A DNA stretch of 11,460 nucleotides from NCBI GenBank assembly GCA_947097615.1, contig CAMURX010000041.1, positions 1-11,460 on the forward strand, given 5' to 3'. Origin of the DNA: an uncultured Neisseria sp. GTDB lineage: Bacteria > Pseudomonadota > Gammaproteobacteria > Burkholderiales > Neisseriaceae. A model generated the notes under the pieces. That model was not told the DNA's origin. It did no database searches and saw only the letters and a list, made by a program, of their open reading frames with translations. Positions 1-6,427 of the stretch are shown here, one piece after another. The position numbers and the translations under genes are program-made. The stretch's first letter is position 1. Each line of letters begins with the position of its first letter.

Positions 1-2
1 CG

Positions 3-239
3 CTGGCCAAACTCGCCGCGCTCAAAGTCCACCCGCGCGAGCAGCAGGAAAACGTTTATCTCTTGGAAAAAGCCAAACGTCTGTACGAAGAATATCTCGG
101 CGACCAGCGCCAAACCATCGGCCACGCCCTCGCCCAATTCGAGCGCGTGTTAGAGAGCCAAGACCCCGCCGCCATCCGCCGCGCACAAAAAGAGTTCGGA
201 GATTTCCTCGCCCACTACGACGGCGGCTGGCTGCTGTAA
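3..239 (+). CDS. hscC: Hsp70-family chaperone HscC, C-terminal fragment
   Basis: The gene enters from the left edge, and its last 78 codons end in TAA at 237-239. The visible part is the helical lid at the C-terminus of an Hsp70. It contains the segment HPREQQENVYLLEKAKRLYE, then a charged amphipathic stretch (FERVLESQDPAAIRRAQKEF), and ends in GGWLL with no EEVD-like or disordered tail. Positioning a 'HP..QQEN..LL..A.RLYE' segment this way is typical of HscC, the short Hsp70 paralogue, as opposed to DnaK or HscA. Known of the family: HscC is an ATP-dependent chaperone that works with dedicated J-proteins (DjlB/DjlC in E. coli) encoded beside it. Here a J-domain gene follows 89 bp downstream on the same strand, which supports the call. 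The nucleotide-binding domain lies outside the window, so DnaK-like alternatives cannot be fully excluded. Confidence 0.75.
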   Translation: MAKLAALKVHPREQQENVYLLEKAKRLYEEYLGDQRQTIGHALAQFERVLESQDPAAIRRAQKEFGDFLAHYDGGWLL

Positions 240-240
240 G

Positions 241-250
241 GCCGTCTGAA
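241..250 (+). repeat. DNA uptake sequence overlapping hscC stop
   Basis: Perfect GCCGTCTGAA preceded by AG. The A of this AG is the last base of the hscC TAA stop codon, so the extended 12-mer uses the stop codon as part of the uptake signal. Confidence 0.95.
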
Positions 251-272
251 AGCAATCTCTGTCTGCACCAAA

Positions 273-311
273 AGGCCGTCTGAAACCAAAAATGCTGTTT
301 TCAGACGGCCT
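273..311 (+). terminator. DUS inverted-repeat hairpin after hscC
   Basis: Two AG-DUS in opposite orientation (cores 275-284 and 300-309) form a 13-bp stem around a loop of about 10 nt. Paired DUS are the usual neisserial intrinsic terminators. A third, unpaired DUS sits at 241-250. The hairpin separates hscC from the J-domain gene, so read-through or a separate promoter is needed for the latter; I see no convincing promoter in the 89-bp gap. Confidence 0.7.
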
Positions 312-328
312 CCCACCGAAAGCCTGTT

Positions 329-3300
329 ATGTCCTGCTGGCAAATCCTCCACATCGAGCCGACCAACGATACGCGCGCCATCCGCCGCGCCTACGCCAAA
401 CTTTTAAAAACCACCCGTCCCGACGACGACGCGGCCGCCTATCAAACCCTGCGCGAAGCGTTTGACGAAGCCCTAGCCATCGCGCCCTATCTGGCAACCG
501 ATGATGAAGACGACGACTGGTCGTTTGACAACGAAACCGACGCAACAGGCCGCGCAGACGGGCAGCCGTTTTCAGACGGCCTTAGCGAAGCCAACGACAC
601 GGCGATGCCGTCTGAAAACGCCGACCGCATCATCCGCCACATCCAAAACATTCACCACCAAGCGGGCGGACGCGGCCTGCTCAAACTGTGGCCGCCGATT
701 GCCCACCGCATCGCCGCGCTTGACGAATACGAGCGCGGCGAAGTGCTCGGCTACTTGGCCGGATGGCTGCAACAGCCCAGCGGCCTGCCGAAAAAACTGC
801 AAAAACGCTGGCAGAAAGACTACGGCCTGCCCGCCGGTCAGGAATATCAGGAGAGGCCGTCTGAAAACCAAGAAGACGACTTTTTTGCCGGACTGTTTAT
901 TGTCGAAGCCGAGCCCGAAGCGGGCGTGGACGCACAGGAAAGCGTGCGCGCCCTGTTCAGCCAGATAGACCGCTGGTACGACAACGACGGCATCCGCCCC
1001 GTACTCGAACATCTGGACGAAATCGAAACGGCATTCGCCGCCTTCCCCCTCGAAGACACCGGCTATCTCGCCTACCACTGCCTGCAATGGCTGCGGCGGC
1101 GGCAAATCCGCAACCCGCACCTTTGGCTTTCGTGGGCGGAATATTTCGGCTGGGGCGACTACAACCGCGCCTTCCTGTCGGGCAACCGCCTCAGCGAAGA
1201 AGAGCTGGAAAACCTCGCCGCCTACCGCCAAGACACCCTGCAAACCCCCGCCCCACCGCCGCGCAGCCACGAAAGCGAAGCGGAACTTTCGGCGCAGCTG
1301 GCCGCGCAGTTGGAAAACTGGTTTGCAGAAGGCGGCGATAAAAAACTGACGGAATGCTGGCCGCAAACGCGCGACCTGTTCAACCGCTTCCCGCTCGGCT
1401 CGGCCGACAGGCTCTCCCGCCAATGCGCCGCCTTCCTGCACAACCGCGTCGGCGCGCCGCTGGTGTGGCAGCGCTGGGCGAAATATTTCGGCTGGACGGC
1501 CGACAGCTTCCCCGACCTGTTTTCCCCCGAAGAAACGCGACTGCTGGCCGCAAACGCCGATAGCGAAACCGCCGATCCGTCCGAACGCCTCTTCACCCTG
1601 CTCGACAAGCTCGCGGCAGAAGGCAGCAGCACCGCCCTGCTGCAACAGCGCACGCGCATCGAAACCCTGCTGCACGAGATACCACCCGAGGCAATCGACG
1701 CCGTTTCAGACGGCCTTGCCGCCTTTTTGCGCGAACGCGGCCTCGACAGCCCGCAGCTGTGGCTGTTTTTTGCCGACAGCTTCAACTGGTTCGCCCCGTT
1801 CTACCGCCATCTTCTGGACGCAGGCGAAGCGGCGGAACTCGAACACTGGCGGCGGCTCGAAGCACAGGACTTCCCCGCCGCCGCCTTCCTGCCGCCGTCG
1901 TGGCCGGAAGCCGTGTCCGCACACGCCGCCGGCCTGATCCGCCGCATCTGCCGCACCTACTGGCATGAAGGCAGCGGCGGCCTGCTGGCAGCGTGGCCAC
2001 AGTTTTCCGACGAAATCGAAAATGCCGACTACGAAGACTACGACACCGTCACCGCCTTCCTCTCCTGCTGGCCGCACCCGCAGCGCCTGTCGCGCCGCCT
2101 GCTGCTGCTTTGGCAGGAACACTACGGCACGCCCATACCCGATGCCGACGTGCCGCGCCGCTTCGCCGAAACGGAAGAAGACGGCGCAGACGGTTTTTCA
2201 GACGGCCTCGGCTTTTCAGACGGCCTCGAAGCCGATCACATCTTCGCTTTCCTGCAAGAATGCAACGACAAGGACGGCAGCGCCGCGCTGGTGCAGGCGT
2301 GGCCGCAAATCCGCGCCATGCTCGACGATTTGCCGCTGGGCGGCGCCGACGAAGTTTCGCCGCATTTCGCCGACTTCCTGCGCCGCAGGCGCATCACCCA
2401 TCCGCTGCTGTGGACGCAGTGGGCGGACTATTTCCGCTGGCACGAAGACTTCCGCAACCAAATCCTCTCGCCCACGGAATCCGAACGGCTCGCCGCCTAC
2501 CGCCGCACCGCCGCCCTTTTGGCAGGCATAGGCATAACAGGTGCGGACGATCCGTCTGCCCAAGAAACCCTTTCAGACGGCCTCGGCAACCCGCCCCGCA
2601 TCATGCCCTACACCCGCGCCTTCGCCCGCTTCCTCGGCCGCAGCCCCGGTTTTTGGCGCAGCCTGGCCGCCGCCTGCGCCGTGATGGCAGTCTGGCCGGA
2701 AGTCAGCCGCGAAACCGATCCTGCCGAACGCGACGGAACCGCCGCCTTCCATCCCTCCCTCTACCGGCTGTTTGAATGGGGCGGCGAATGGCGCGGCGCC
2801 TGGCTCATCATCATCCTTTCCGCCTGCATCACCGCGGGCATCTGGTTTTCGCCGAGCGGGGGCGGCCAATCCCTGCCGTGGGGCGTGCTCGTGGGGCTGC
2901 TCACCGGCGCCGTCGTCATCGCGCTCTCCATTGTCGGCTACGGCCTCCTGCTCAGTATGCCCGACCATATCCCCTGGCTGGCAAACTGGCTGCAGACCAA
3001 ATGGCCGCGCATCAAATACCACCCCAAAGCCGCGCCCCTGTTCCTCATCACCCTGCCCGCCCTACCGTCCGTAGTGGCGCACATCATGCCCGACGGGGAA
3101 TACAACGGCCTGATTACCTTCTGCTGCTTCGCCGCGAGTGCCTTCTACTACTTTCCCCACTGCTTCGGCGACAGACAAACCGACGACAGCACATGGAACT
3201 GGAACTGGACGGCCGCCCTGCTCAGCCTCGCCCCCGCCGTCGAATGGATAGCGCAGGCTCTGCCCGAAAACATACGGCTCGACGCTTTGGCCGCTGTGTT

Positions 3301-3673
3301 GCTGTGGTTCAACGCCAACCTGTTTTTGTTTTTCGACCGCAGGGAACGTTTCGACCGCATCGCCGCCTTTATCGACCGCGCCGCCCGTTTTCAGACGGCC
3401 TCCCTGCCGCTGCGCCCCTTTGCCGCCATAGCAGCGGGTGTGTTGTGGCTGCTGCTGATACCGGCCTACACCCTGCGCGCCGCCATGAACAGGCAATACG
3501 GTCTGATTCTCGAAACCGCCGTGATTGCCGCCGTGCTGATGATTCCCCTGCCCGAAACCCTCCACCCGCACGGCCTGCTGCTCTTTTACCCCGCCCTGAT
3601 GCTGGCCGCTTGGCTGCATCTGTTACTCACCCGCACCGCCCTGCGCCTGCTCGAACGCTTCCCCGCCGCATAA
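329..3673 (+). CDS. Large membrane-anchored J-domain protein with six helical repeats, probable HscC co-chaperone
   Basis: A 1114-residue protein in three parts. Residues 1-52 are a short J-domain (WQILHIEPTND..AIRRAYAKLLK..RPDDD..AYQTLREAFDEAL). Its helix II/III pattern fits, but the His of the HPD motif is Arg (R30-P31-D32). Residues about 97-725 hold six diverged modules of 70-95 residues. Modules 2, 3, 4 and 6 share an 'LW..WA.YF.W' core (HLWLSWAEYFGW, LVWQRWAKYFGW, QLWLFFADSFNW, LLWTQWADYFRW). Modules 1 and 5 resemble each other (GLLKLWP..WQKDYG; GLLAAWP..WQEHYG). Residues about 770-1101 contain 8-10 hydrophobic segments, so the protein is probably an inner-membrane protein with a cytosolic N-terminus. 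J-proteins DjlB/DjlC beside hscC in E. coli stimulate HscC; by analogy this protein should recruit HscC to the membrane. The ATG at 329 begins directly with the J-domain; the ribosome site is weak. Eight DUS cores lie in the gene. Function beyond co-chaperone is unknown. Confidence 0.8.
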   Translation: MSCWQILHIEPTNDTRAIRRAYAKLLKTTRPDDDAAAYQTLREAFDEALAIAPYLATDDEDDDWSFDNETDATGRADGQPFSDGLSEANDTAMPSENADRIIRHIQNIHHQAGGRGLLKLWPPIAHRIAALDEYERGEVLGYLAGWLQQPSGLPKKLQKRWQKDYGLPAGQEYQERPSENQEDDFFAGLFIVEAEPEAGVDAQESVRALFSQIDRWYDNDGIRPVLEHLDEIETAFAAFPLEDTGYLAYHCLQWLRRRQIRNPHLWLSWAEYFGWGDYNRAFLSGNRLSEEELENLAAYRQDTLQTPAPPPRSHESEAELSAQLAAQLENWFAEGGDKKLTECWPQTRDLFNRFPLGSADRLSRQCAAFLHNRVGAPLVWQRWAKYFGWTADSFPDLFSPEETRLLAANADSETADPSERLFTLLDKLAAEGSSTALLQQRTRIETLLHEIPPEAIDAVSDGLAAFLRERGLDSPQLWLFFADSFNWFAPFYRHLLDAGEAAELEHWRRLEAQDFPAAAFLPPSWPEAVSAHAAGLIRRICRTYWHEGSGGLLAAWPQFSDEIENADYEDYDTVTAFLSCWPHPQRLSRRLLLLWQEHYGTPIPDADVPRRFAETEEDGADGFSDGLGFSDGLEADHIFAFLQECNDKDGSAALVQAWPQIRAMLDDLPLGGADEVSPHFADFLRRRRITHPLLWTQWADYFRWHEDFRNQILSPTESERLAAYRRTAALLAGIGITGADDPSAQETLSDGLGNPPRIMPYTRAFARFLGRSPGFWRSLAAACAVMAVWPEVSRETDPAERDGTAAFHPSLYRLFEWGGEWRGAWLIIILSACITAGIWFSPSGGGQSLPWGVLVGLLTGAVVIALSIVGYGLLLSMPDHIPWLANWLQTKWPRIKYHPKAAPLFLITLPALPSVVAHIMPDGEYNGLITFCCFAASAFYYFPHCFGDRQTDDSTWNWNWTAALLSLAPAVEWIAQALPENIRLDALAAVLLWFNANLFLFFDRRERFDRIAAFIDRAARFQTASLPLRPFAAIAAGVLWLLLIPAYTLRAAMNRQYGLILETAVIAAVLMIPLPETLHPHGLLLFYPALMLAAWLHLLLTRTALRLLERFPAA
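571..616. repeat. Two DUS inside the J-protein gene (571-580 reverse, 607-616 forward)
   Basis: Perfect cores in opposite orientation, 26 bp apart. They encode FSDGL and PSEN in the acidic linker between the J-domain and repeat module 1. The second copy has the AT prefix, unlike nearly all others here. Confidence 0.95.
856..865 (+). repeat. DUS inside the J-protein gene
   Basis: Perfect GCCGTCTGAA with AG prefix. It encodes RPSEN (residues 176-180) in the linker between repeat modules 1 and 2. Confidence 0.95.
1705..1714 (-). repeat. DUS inside the J-protein gene
   Basis: Perfect reverse core with AG prefix. It encodes VSDGL (residues 459-463) and is the only intragenic copy that falls inside a repeat module (module 4). 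Confidence 0.95.
2197..2224 (-). repeat. Tandem DUS inside the J-protein gene
   Basis: Two perfect reverse cores (2197-2206 and 2215-2224), 18 bp apart start to start and in the same frame, encode the duplicated peptide FSDGLGFSDGL (residues 623-633) in the linker between modules 5 and 6. Confidence 0.95.
2572..2581 (-). repeat. DUS inside the J-protein gene
   Basis: Perfect reverse core with AG prefix. It encodes LSDGL (residues 748-752) in the linker between module 6 and the membrane region. Confidence 0.95.
3390..3399 (-). repeat. DUS inside the J-protein gene, other reading frame
   Basis: Perfect reverse core read in a different frame from the others, giving FQTAS (residues 1021-1025) in a hydrophilic loop between two membrane segments. 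Confidence 0.95.
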
Positions 3674-3692
3674 ACGGTAAGGCAGAAAGGCC

Positions 3693-3712
3693 GTTCCCGC
3701 CTGCGCGGGAAT
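3693..3712. repeat. dRS3-like 20-bp inverted repeat, copy 1
   Basis: The sequence GTTCCC(N8)GGGAAT with inner GCCTGCGC matches the neisserial dRS3 pattern ATTCCC(N8)GGGAAT at all but the first base. It is preceded by AGGCC, as in the second copy at 4850-4869. It lies 19 bp after the stop of the J-domain gene. Confidence 0.7.
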
Positions 3713-3750
3713 GATGTTTCTGAAACCGAAAATCCCGCCGCGCACCTTGC

Positions 3751-3780
3751 TCCCTCTCCTGCGCCCTCGCGGAGGAGGGA
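3751..3780. repeat. Imperfect inverted repeat in convergent gap
   Basis: TCCCTCTCC and GGAGGAGGGA pair with one bulge around a loop of about 10 nt. This could form a hairpin in J-gene read-through RNA; there is no T-run, so a terminator role is uncertain. Confidence 0.4.
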
Positions 3781-3828
3781 ACTCTGTTGCCCGACCTGTT
3801 GACTACCTCAACAATAAAGCCGTCTGAA

Positions 3829-3867
3829 AGCGCAGCTTCAGCGCAGCCAAAACGGAGGCCGTCTGAA
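3829..3867 (+). repeat. Two extra DUS in the convergent gap (3829-3838 and 3858-3867)
   Basis: Perfect cores in the same orientation just upstream of the hairpin that holds two more. The first has an AA prefix, the second AG. The gap from 3674 to 3944 holds only these repeats, the dRS3-like copy and hairpins; I see no convincing gene in it. Confidence 0.95.
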
Positions 3868-3871
3868 AACG

Positions 3872-3918
3872 GAGGCCGTCTGAAAAAACCTGCTTCGCAG
3901 GTTTTTTCAGACGGCCTC
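3872..3918. terminator. 22-bp perfect DUS hairpin, bidirectional terminator
   Basis: A perfect inverted repeat with a 22-bp stem and 3-nt TTC loop. Each arm carries an AG-DUS (3875-3884 and 3906-3915) plus a six-base A or T run and CCTGC/GCAGG. It lies between the convergent J-protein gene and binding-protein gene, 27 bp past the stop of the latter, and is symmetric enough to end both transcripts. Confidence 0.85.
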
Positions 3919-3944
3919 TTTGGTTTTGCGCTCTGTCGGCGGGC

Positions 3945-4808
3945 TTATTCGGCCAGCAGGTCTTCGGCTTTCACTTTGTCGCCGTAGACGGGTTTGAGGG
4001 TTTTTTCGTAGGCGGCTTTCAGACGGCCGTCCTGTTTCATGGCGGCGATTTCGCCGTTTACCCAGTCAAGCAGCGCTTTGTCGCCTTTTTTCACGGCGGG
4101 GGCGATCACTTCGGCCGGGCCGATGTTGCCGATGCCGACTTCGTAGCCGGGATTTTCTTTCGCCCATGCCCACAGGAGGGCGTTGTCGTGGGCGAGGGCG
4201 ACGCCGCGGCCGTCTTTGAGGGCATCGAAGGTTTCGGTGTTCTGGTCGAATTTCAGCAATTTGACTTCGGGGTGGTTTTTACTGAAGAAGGCATCGGCGG
4301 TGGTGCCTTTGTTGACGAGCAGGGTTTGGTCTTTGAGTTGGGCGACGTCGGTTATCTGTTTGCCGGCGGGGGAGACGACGCCGAGGGCGACTTTCATGTA
4401 GGGGGCGGCGAAGTCGACGGCTTCGGCGCGTTCGGGGGTTTGGGTGAAGTTGGCGAGGACGAGGTCTACTTTGCCGGAACGGGCGTATTCGACGCGGTTG
4501 GCGGCTTCGGTGAGGACGAATTCGACTTTGTCGGGGCTGCCGAGCAGGTCTTTGGCCATTTCTTTGGCGATTTCGACGTCGAAGCCTTGGTTTTTGCCTT
4601 CGGCGTCGACGTAGCCGAAGGGGGGCTTGTCGCCGAAGACGCCGATGCGGATGCTGCCGCGCTCTTTGATGGCGGCGACGGTGTCGGCGGCAGGGGCGGC
4701 GGGTTGGCCGCCGTTTTGGGCGGTGTCGCCGCTGCCGCCGCAGGCGGCGAGGCCGAGTGCGAGGGTTGCGCCTGCGAGCAGGGCTTTGAATTTGCTGTTG
4801 ATATGCAT
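3945..4808 (-). CDS. Amino-acid (probably cysteine) ABC transporter substrate-binding lipoprotein
   Basis: A 287-residue periplasmic solute-binding protein of family 3 (SBP_bac_3). Residues 1-22 are a lipoprotein signal peptide ending in the lipobox LAAC, with Cys23 as acylation site, followed by a short G/A/Q-rich tether. The mature fold shows IKERGSIRIGVFGDKPPFGY (47-66), GFDVEIAKEMA (75-85), the ligand-region segment TPERAEAVDFAAPY (124-137) and a C-terminal WVNGEIAAMKQDGRLKAAYEKTL. These match the neisserial binding protein of the meningococcal NMB0787-0789 type, whose gonococcal relative binds cysteine; the substrate here is inferred. The ATG at 4808 is preceded by AAAGGA at 7-nt spacing. 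The gene is last in the importer cluster, 217 bp after the ATPase gene, with a hairpin and repeats between. A DUS at 4018-4027 encodes part of DGRLKA near the C-terminus. Confidence 0.88.
   Translation of the reverse strand: MHINSKFKALLAGATLALGLAACGGSGDTAQNGGQPAAPAADTVAAIKERGSIRIGVFGDKPPFGYVDAEGKNQGFDVEIAKEMAKDLLGSPDKVEFVLTEAANRVEYARSGKVDLVLANFTQTPERAEAVDFAAPYMKVALGVVSPAGKQITDVAQLKDQTLLVNKGTTADAFFSKNHPEVKLLKFDQNTETFDALKDGRGVALAHDNALLWAWAKENPGYEVGIGNIGPAEVIAPAVKKGDKALLDWVNGEIAAMKQDGRLKAAYEKTLKPVYGDKVKAEDLLAE
4018..4027 (-). repeat. DUS inside the binding-protein gene
   Basis: Perfect reverse core with a CG prefix rather than AG. It encodes RLK within the conserved DGRLKAAYEK segment, so here the uptake signal coincides with a family-typical motif and may cost little at protein level. 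Confidence 0.95.
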
Positions 4809-4849
4809 GGTGTTTTCCTTTCGGATGTTGGTGGGTTGGTGGGGAGGCC

Positions 4850-4869
4850 GTTCCCGCCTGCGCGGGAAT
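4850..4869. repeat. dRS3-like 20-bp inverted repeat, copy 2
   Basis: Identical over 20 bp to the copy at 3693-3712 and likewise preceded by AGGCC, the first bases of an AG-DUS. It lies in the leader of the binding-protein gene, about 40 bp before its start codon. Confidence 0.7.
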
Positions 4870-4918
4870 GGCGTTTCGGAATCGGGTTTTGCGGCTTCGG
4901 TTTGTCCGAAGACGTGCT

Positions 4919-4928
4919 TTCAGACGGC
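4919..4928 (-). repeat. DUS in leader of the binding-protein gene
   Basis: Perfect reverse core with AG prefix, unpaired, between the DUS hairpin and the dRS3-like repeat. Confidence 0.95.
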
Positions 4929-4949
4929 CTTTCGGGGCAATCGGTTAGG

Positions 4950-4975
4950 TTAATAGAGCGGCAAAGCGGTTGTAA
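4950..4975 (-). promoter_or_regulatory. Possible weak promoter for the binding-protein gene
   Basis: On the minus strand TTACAA and TATTAA lie 14 bp apart, just after the hairpin that ends the upstream operon part. Spacing is short and matches are only partial; it is listed because a hairpin precedes the gene and a separate start would make sense. Confidence 0.2.
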
Positions 4976-4980
4976 GGCCA

Positions 4981-5018
4981 GGCCGTCTGAAAAGGGGTTT
5001 GCGGGGTTTCAGACGGCC
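4981..5018 (-). terminator. DUS hairpin between ATPase and binding-protein genes
   Basis: Inverted AG-DUS (4982-4991 and 5008-5017) form a stem of about 13 bp with a GC-rich loop, starting a few bases after the ATPase stop codon. No long T-run follows, so termination may be partial. The position implies attenuation between import machinery and binding protein, or 3'-end protection of the upstream mRNA. Confidence 0.65.
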
Positions 5019-5025
5019 TTGAAGT

Positions 5026-5757
5026 TTAGTAGTCCATACCGGCGAGGAATTGCTTGGCGCGTTCGGTTTGCGGGGCGGCGAAGAAGTTTTCGGGGCTGTT
5101 TTCTTCGACGATGGCGCCTTTGTCCATGAAGACGATGCGGTCGGCAACTTTGCGGGCGAAGCCCATTTCGTGAGTGACGATGAGCATGCTCATGCCTTCG
5201 CGGGCGAGTTCGAGCACGACTTCGAGCACTTCGCGCACCATTTCGGGGTCGAGGGCGGCGGTGATTTCGTCCAATAAAATGACTTCGGGGTTGAGGCACA
5301 GGGCGCGGACGATGGCGATGCGCTGTTTCTGGCCGCCGGAGAGTTCGCGCGGGTAGGCGTTTTTGCGTTCGAGCAGGCCGACGCGCGCGAGGAGTTTGTC
5401 GGCCTGCGCTTCGGCTTCGGCGCGGCTGCGTTTTTGCACTTGCAGGGGGCCGAGCAGGATGTTGTCGATGACGGTCATGTGGGCGAAGAGTTCGTAGCTT
5501 TGGAAGACCATGCCGACTTTCTGCCGCGCGGTTTGCCAGGAGACGTCTTTGCCGAATGTGCCGACGCCGTCCATGACGATGTCGCCGCCTTGGTGTTCTT
5601 CGAGGCCGTTGATGCAGCGCAGGAGGGTGGATTTGCCGCAGCCGGAGGGGCCGAGCAGGACGATGACTTCGCCTTTTTGCAGGTCGAGATCCAGCGAGTG
5701 CAGGGCGGTGACGCTGCCGTATTCTTTGTGCAGCTTGCGCACGCTCAGTAGTGCCAT
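5026..5757 (-). CDS. Polar amino-acid ABC transporter ATP-binding protein
   Basis: A 243-residue ATPase that powers the importer from the cytoplasmic face. Complete motif set: Walker A GPSGCGKST (36-44), Q-loop VFQSYEL (84-90), signature LSGGQKQR (139-146), Walker B VILLDE (159-164), D-loop AALD (167-170) and H-loop His196 (IVTHEMGFA). The length and the VTHEMGFA and AALDPEMVREVL segments place it in the GlnQ/HisP polar amino-acid subfamily. The usual DEPTSALD is DEITAALD here, a modest variation. The ATG at 5757 lies one base after the TGA of the upstream permease (TGACATG), which indicates translational coupling. Works with the two permeases and the lipoprotein in this cluster. Confidence 0.93.
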   Translation of the reverse strand: MALLSVRKLHKEYGSVTALHSLDLDLQKGEVIVLLGPSGCGKSTLLRCINGLEEHQGGDIVMDGVGTFGKDVSWQTARQKVGMVFQSYELFAHMTVIDNILLGPLQVQKRSRAEAEAQADKLLARVGLLERKNAYPRELSGGQKQRIAIVRALCLNPEVILLDEITAALDPEMVREVLEVVLELAREGMSMLIVTHEMGFARKVADRIVFMDKGAIVEENSPENFFAAPQTERAKQFLAGMDY

Positions 5758-5758
5758 G

Positions 5759-6427
5759 TCAGTGTTCCCATTGGTTTTCCAGCCGCGCGGCCAGCAGCGA
5801 CAACGGCCAGCAGCAGAGGAAATACAGTATAAAAATCAGTCCGTACACCCAAAACGAGGCGTTGGGTGCGGTGAGCAGCGAGTTTTCGATAATCTGCTGG
5901 CCGACTTTCACCACTTCGATGACGCCGATCAGGGCGGCCAGCGAGCTGGTTTTCACCATGCGGGTGAAGAGGTTGATGGCGCCGGGCAGGACGCGGCGTA
6001 TGCTTTGCGGCAGCTCGATGTAACGGAAGACCTGCCAGCGGCTCAGGCCGAGGGCAAGGGCGGACTCGACCTGGTGTTTTTCGATGGAGGTGAGCGCGCC
6101 GCGCACGAGGTCGCCCATTTCCGCCACGCCCCACAGGGTGAAGACCCACACGCAGACCCACAGGCCGTCGATGTGGATGCCCGTCCAGGTGGAGAGGCCG
6201 AAGTAGAAGCCAAAGAGCCACACGAGTATCGGCACGATGCGGACGGTTTCCAGATAAAAGCGGCTGAAAAAGCGGATGACGCGGTTGTCGGCGCGCAAAA
6301 GCAGGCCGAACAGGGTGCCGAACACGCAGGAGAGGGCGACGGAAAGCAGCGAAATTTGCGCCGTCAGCAGCAGTCCTTTGCCGAGGCGGGCGAGGTTTTG
6401 TCCTTCAAAAAGCCAGTCAAACACCAT
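5759..6427 (-). CDS. Polar amino-acid ABC transporter permease 2
   Basis: A 222-residue inner-membrane permease of the HisM/GlnP type with about five hydrophobic segments (for example LLLTAQISLLSVALSCVFGTL and FWVYGLIFILYFLCCWPLSLL). The coupling (EAA) loop is visible as SALALGLSRWQVFRYIELPQSIRRVLPG, which docks on the ATPase. The start is placed at ATG 6427 and not at the in-frame GTG 6436, because the best ribosome site GGAG (6436-6439) lies 8 nt before the ATG but would overlap the GTG. The gene overlaps the end of permease 1 by 11 bp and is followed after one base by the ATPase gene. The two permeases presumably form a heterodimeric channel. Confidence 0.92.
   Translation of the reverse strand: MVFDWLFEGQNLARLGKGLLLTAQISLLSVALSCVFGTLFGLLLRADNRVIRFFSRFYLETVRIVPILVWLFGFYFGLSTWTGIHIDGLWVCVWVFTLWGVAEMGDLVRGALTSIEKHQVESALALGLSRWQVFRYIELPQSIRRVLPGAINLFTRMVKTSSLAALIGVIEVVKVGQQIIENSLLTAPNASFWVYGLIFILYFLCCWPLSLLAARLENQWEH

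Noticed and set aside
572..1675. Minus-strand frame antisense to the J-protein gene
   Set aside because: Shadow of the repeat-module region; no start context or known motif.
3787..3987. Small plus-strand frame of 66 codons in the convergent gap
   Set aside because: Most of it is translated DUS copies and the terminator stem, and it runs into the opposing gene; no ribosome site.
4188..5129. Plus-strand frame antisense to the binding-protein gene
   Set aside because: Composition is G/F/A/D-rich shadow, and it runs through repeats and DUS with no family motifs.
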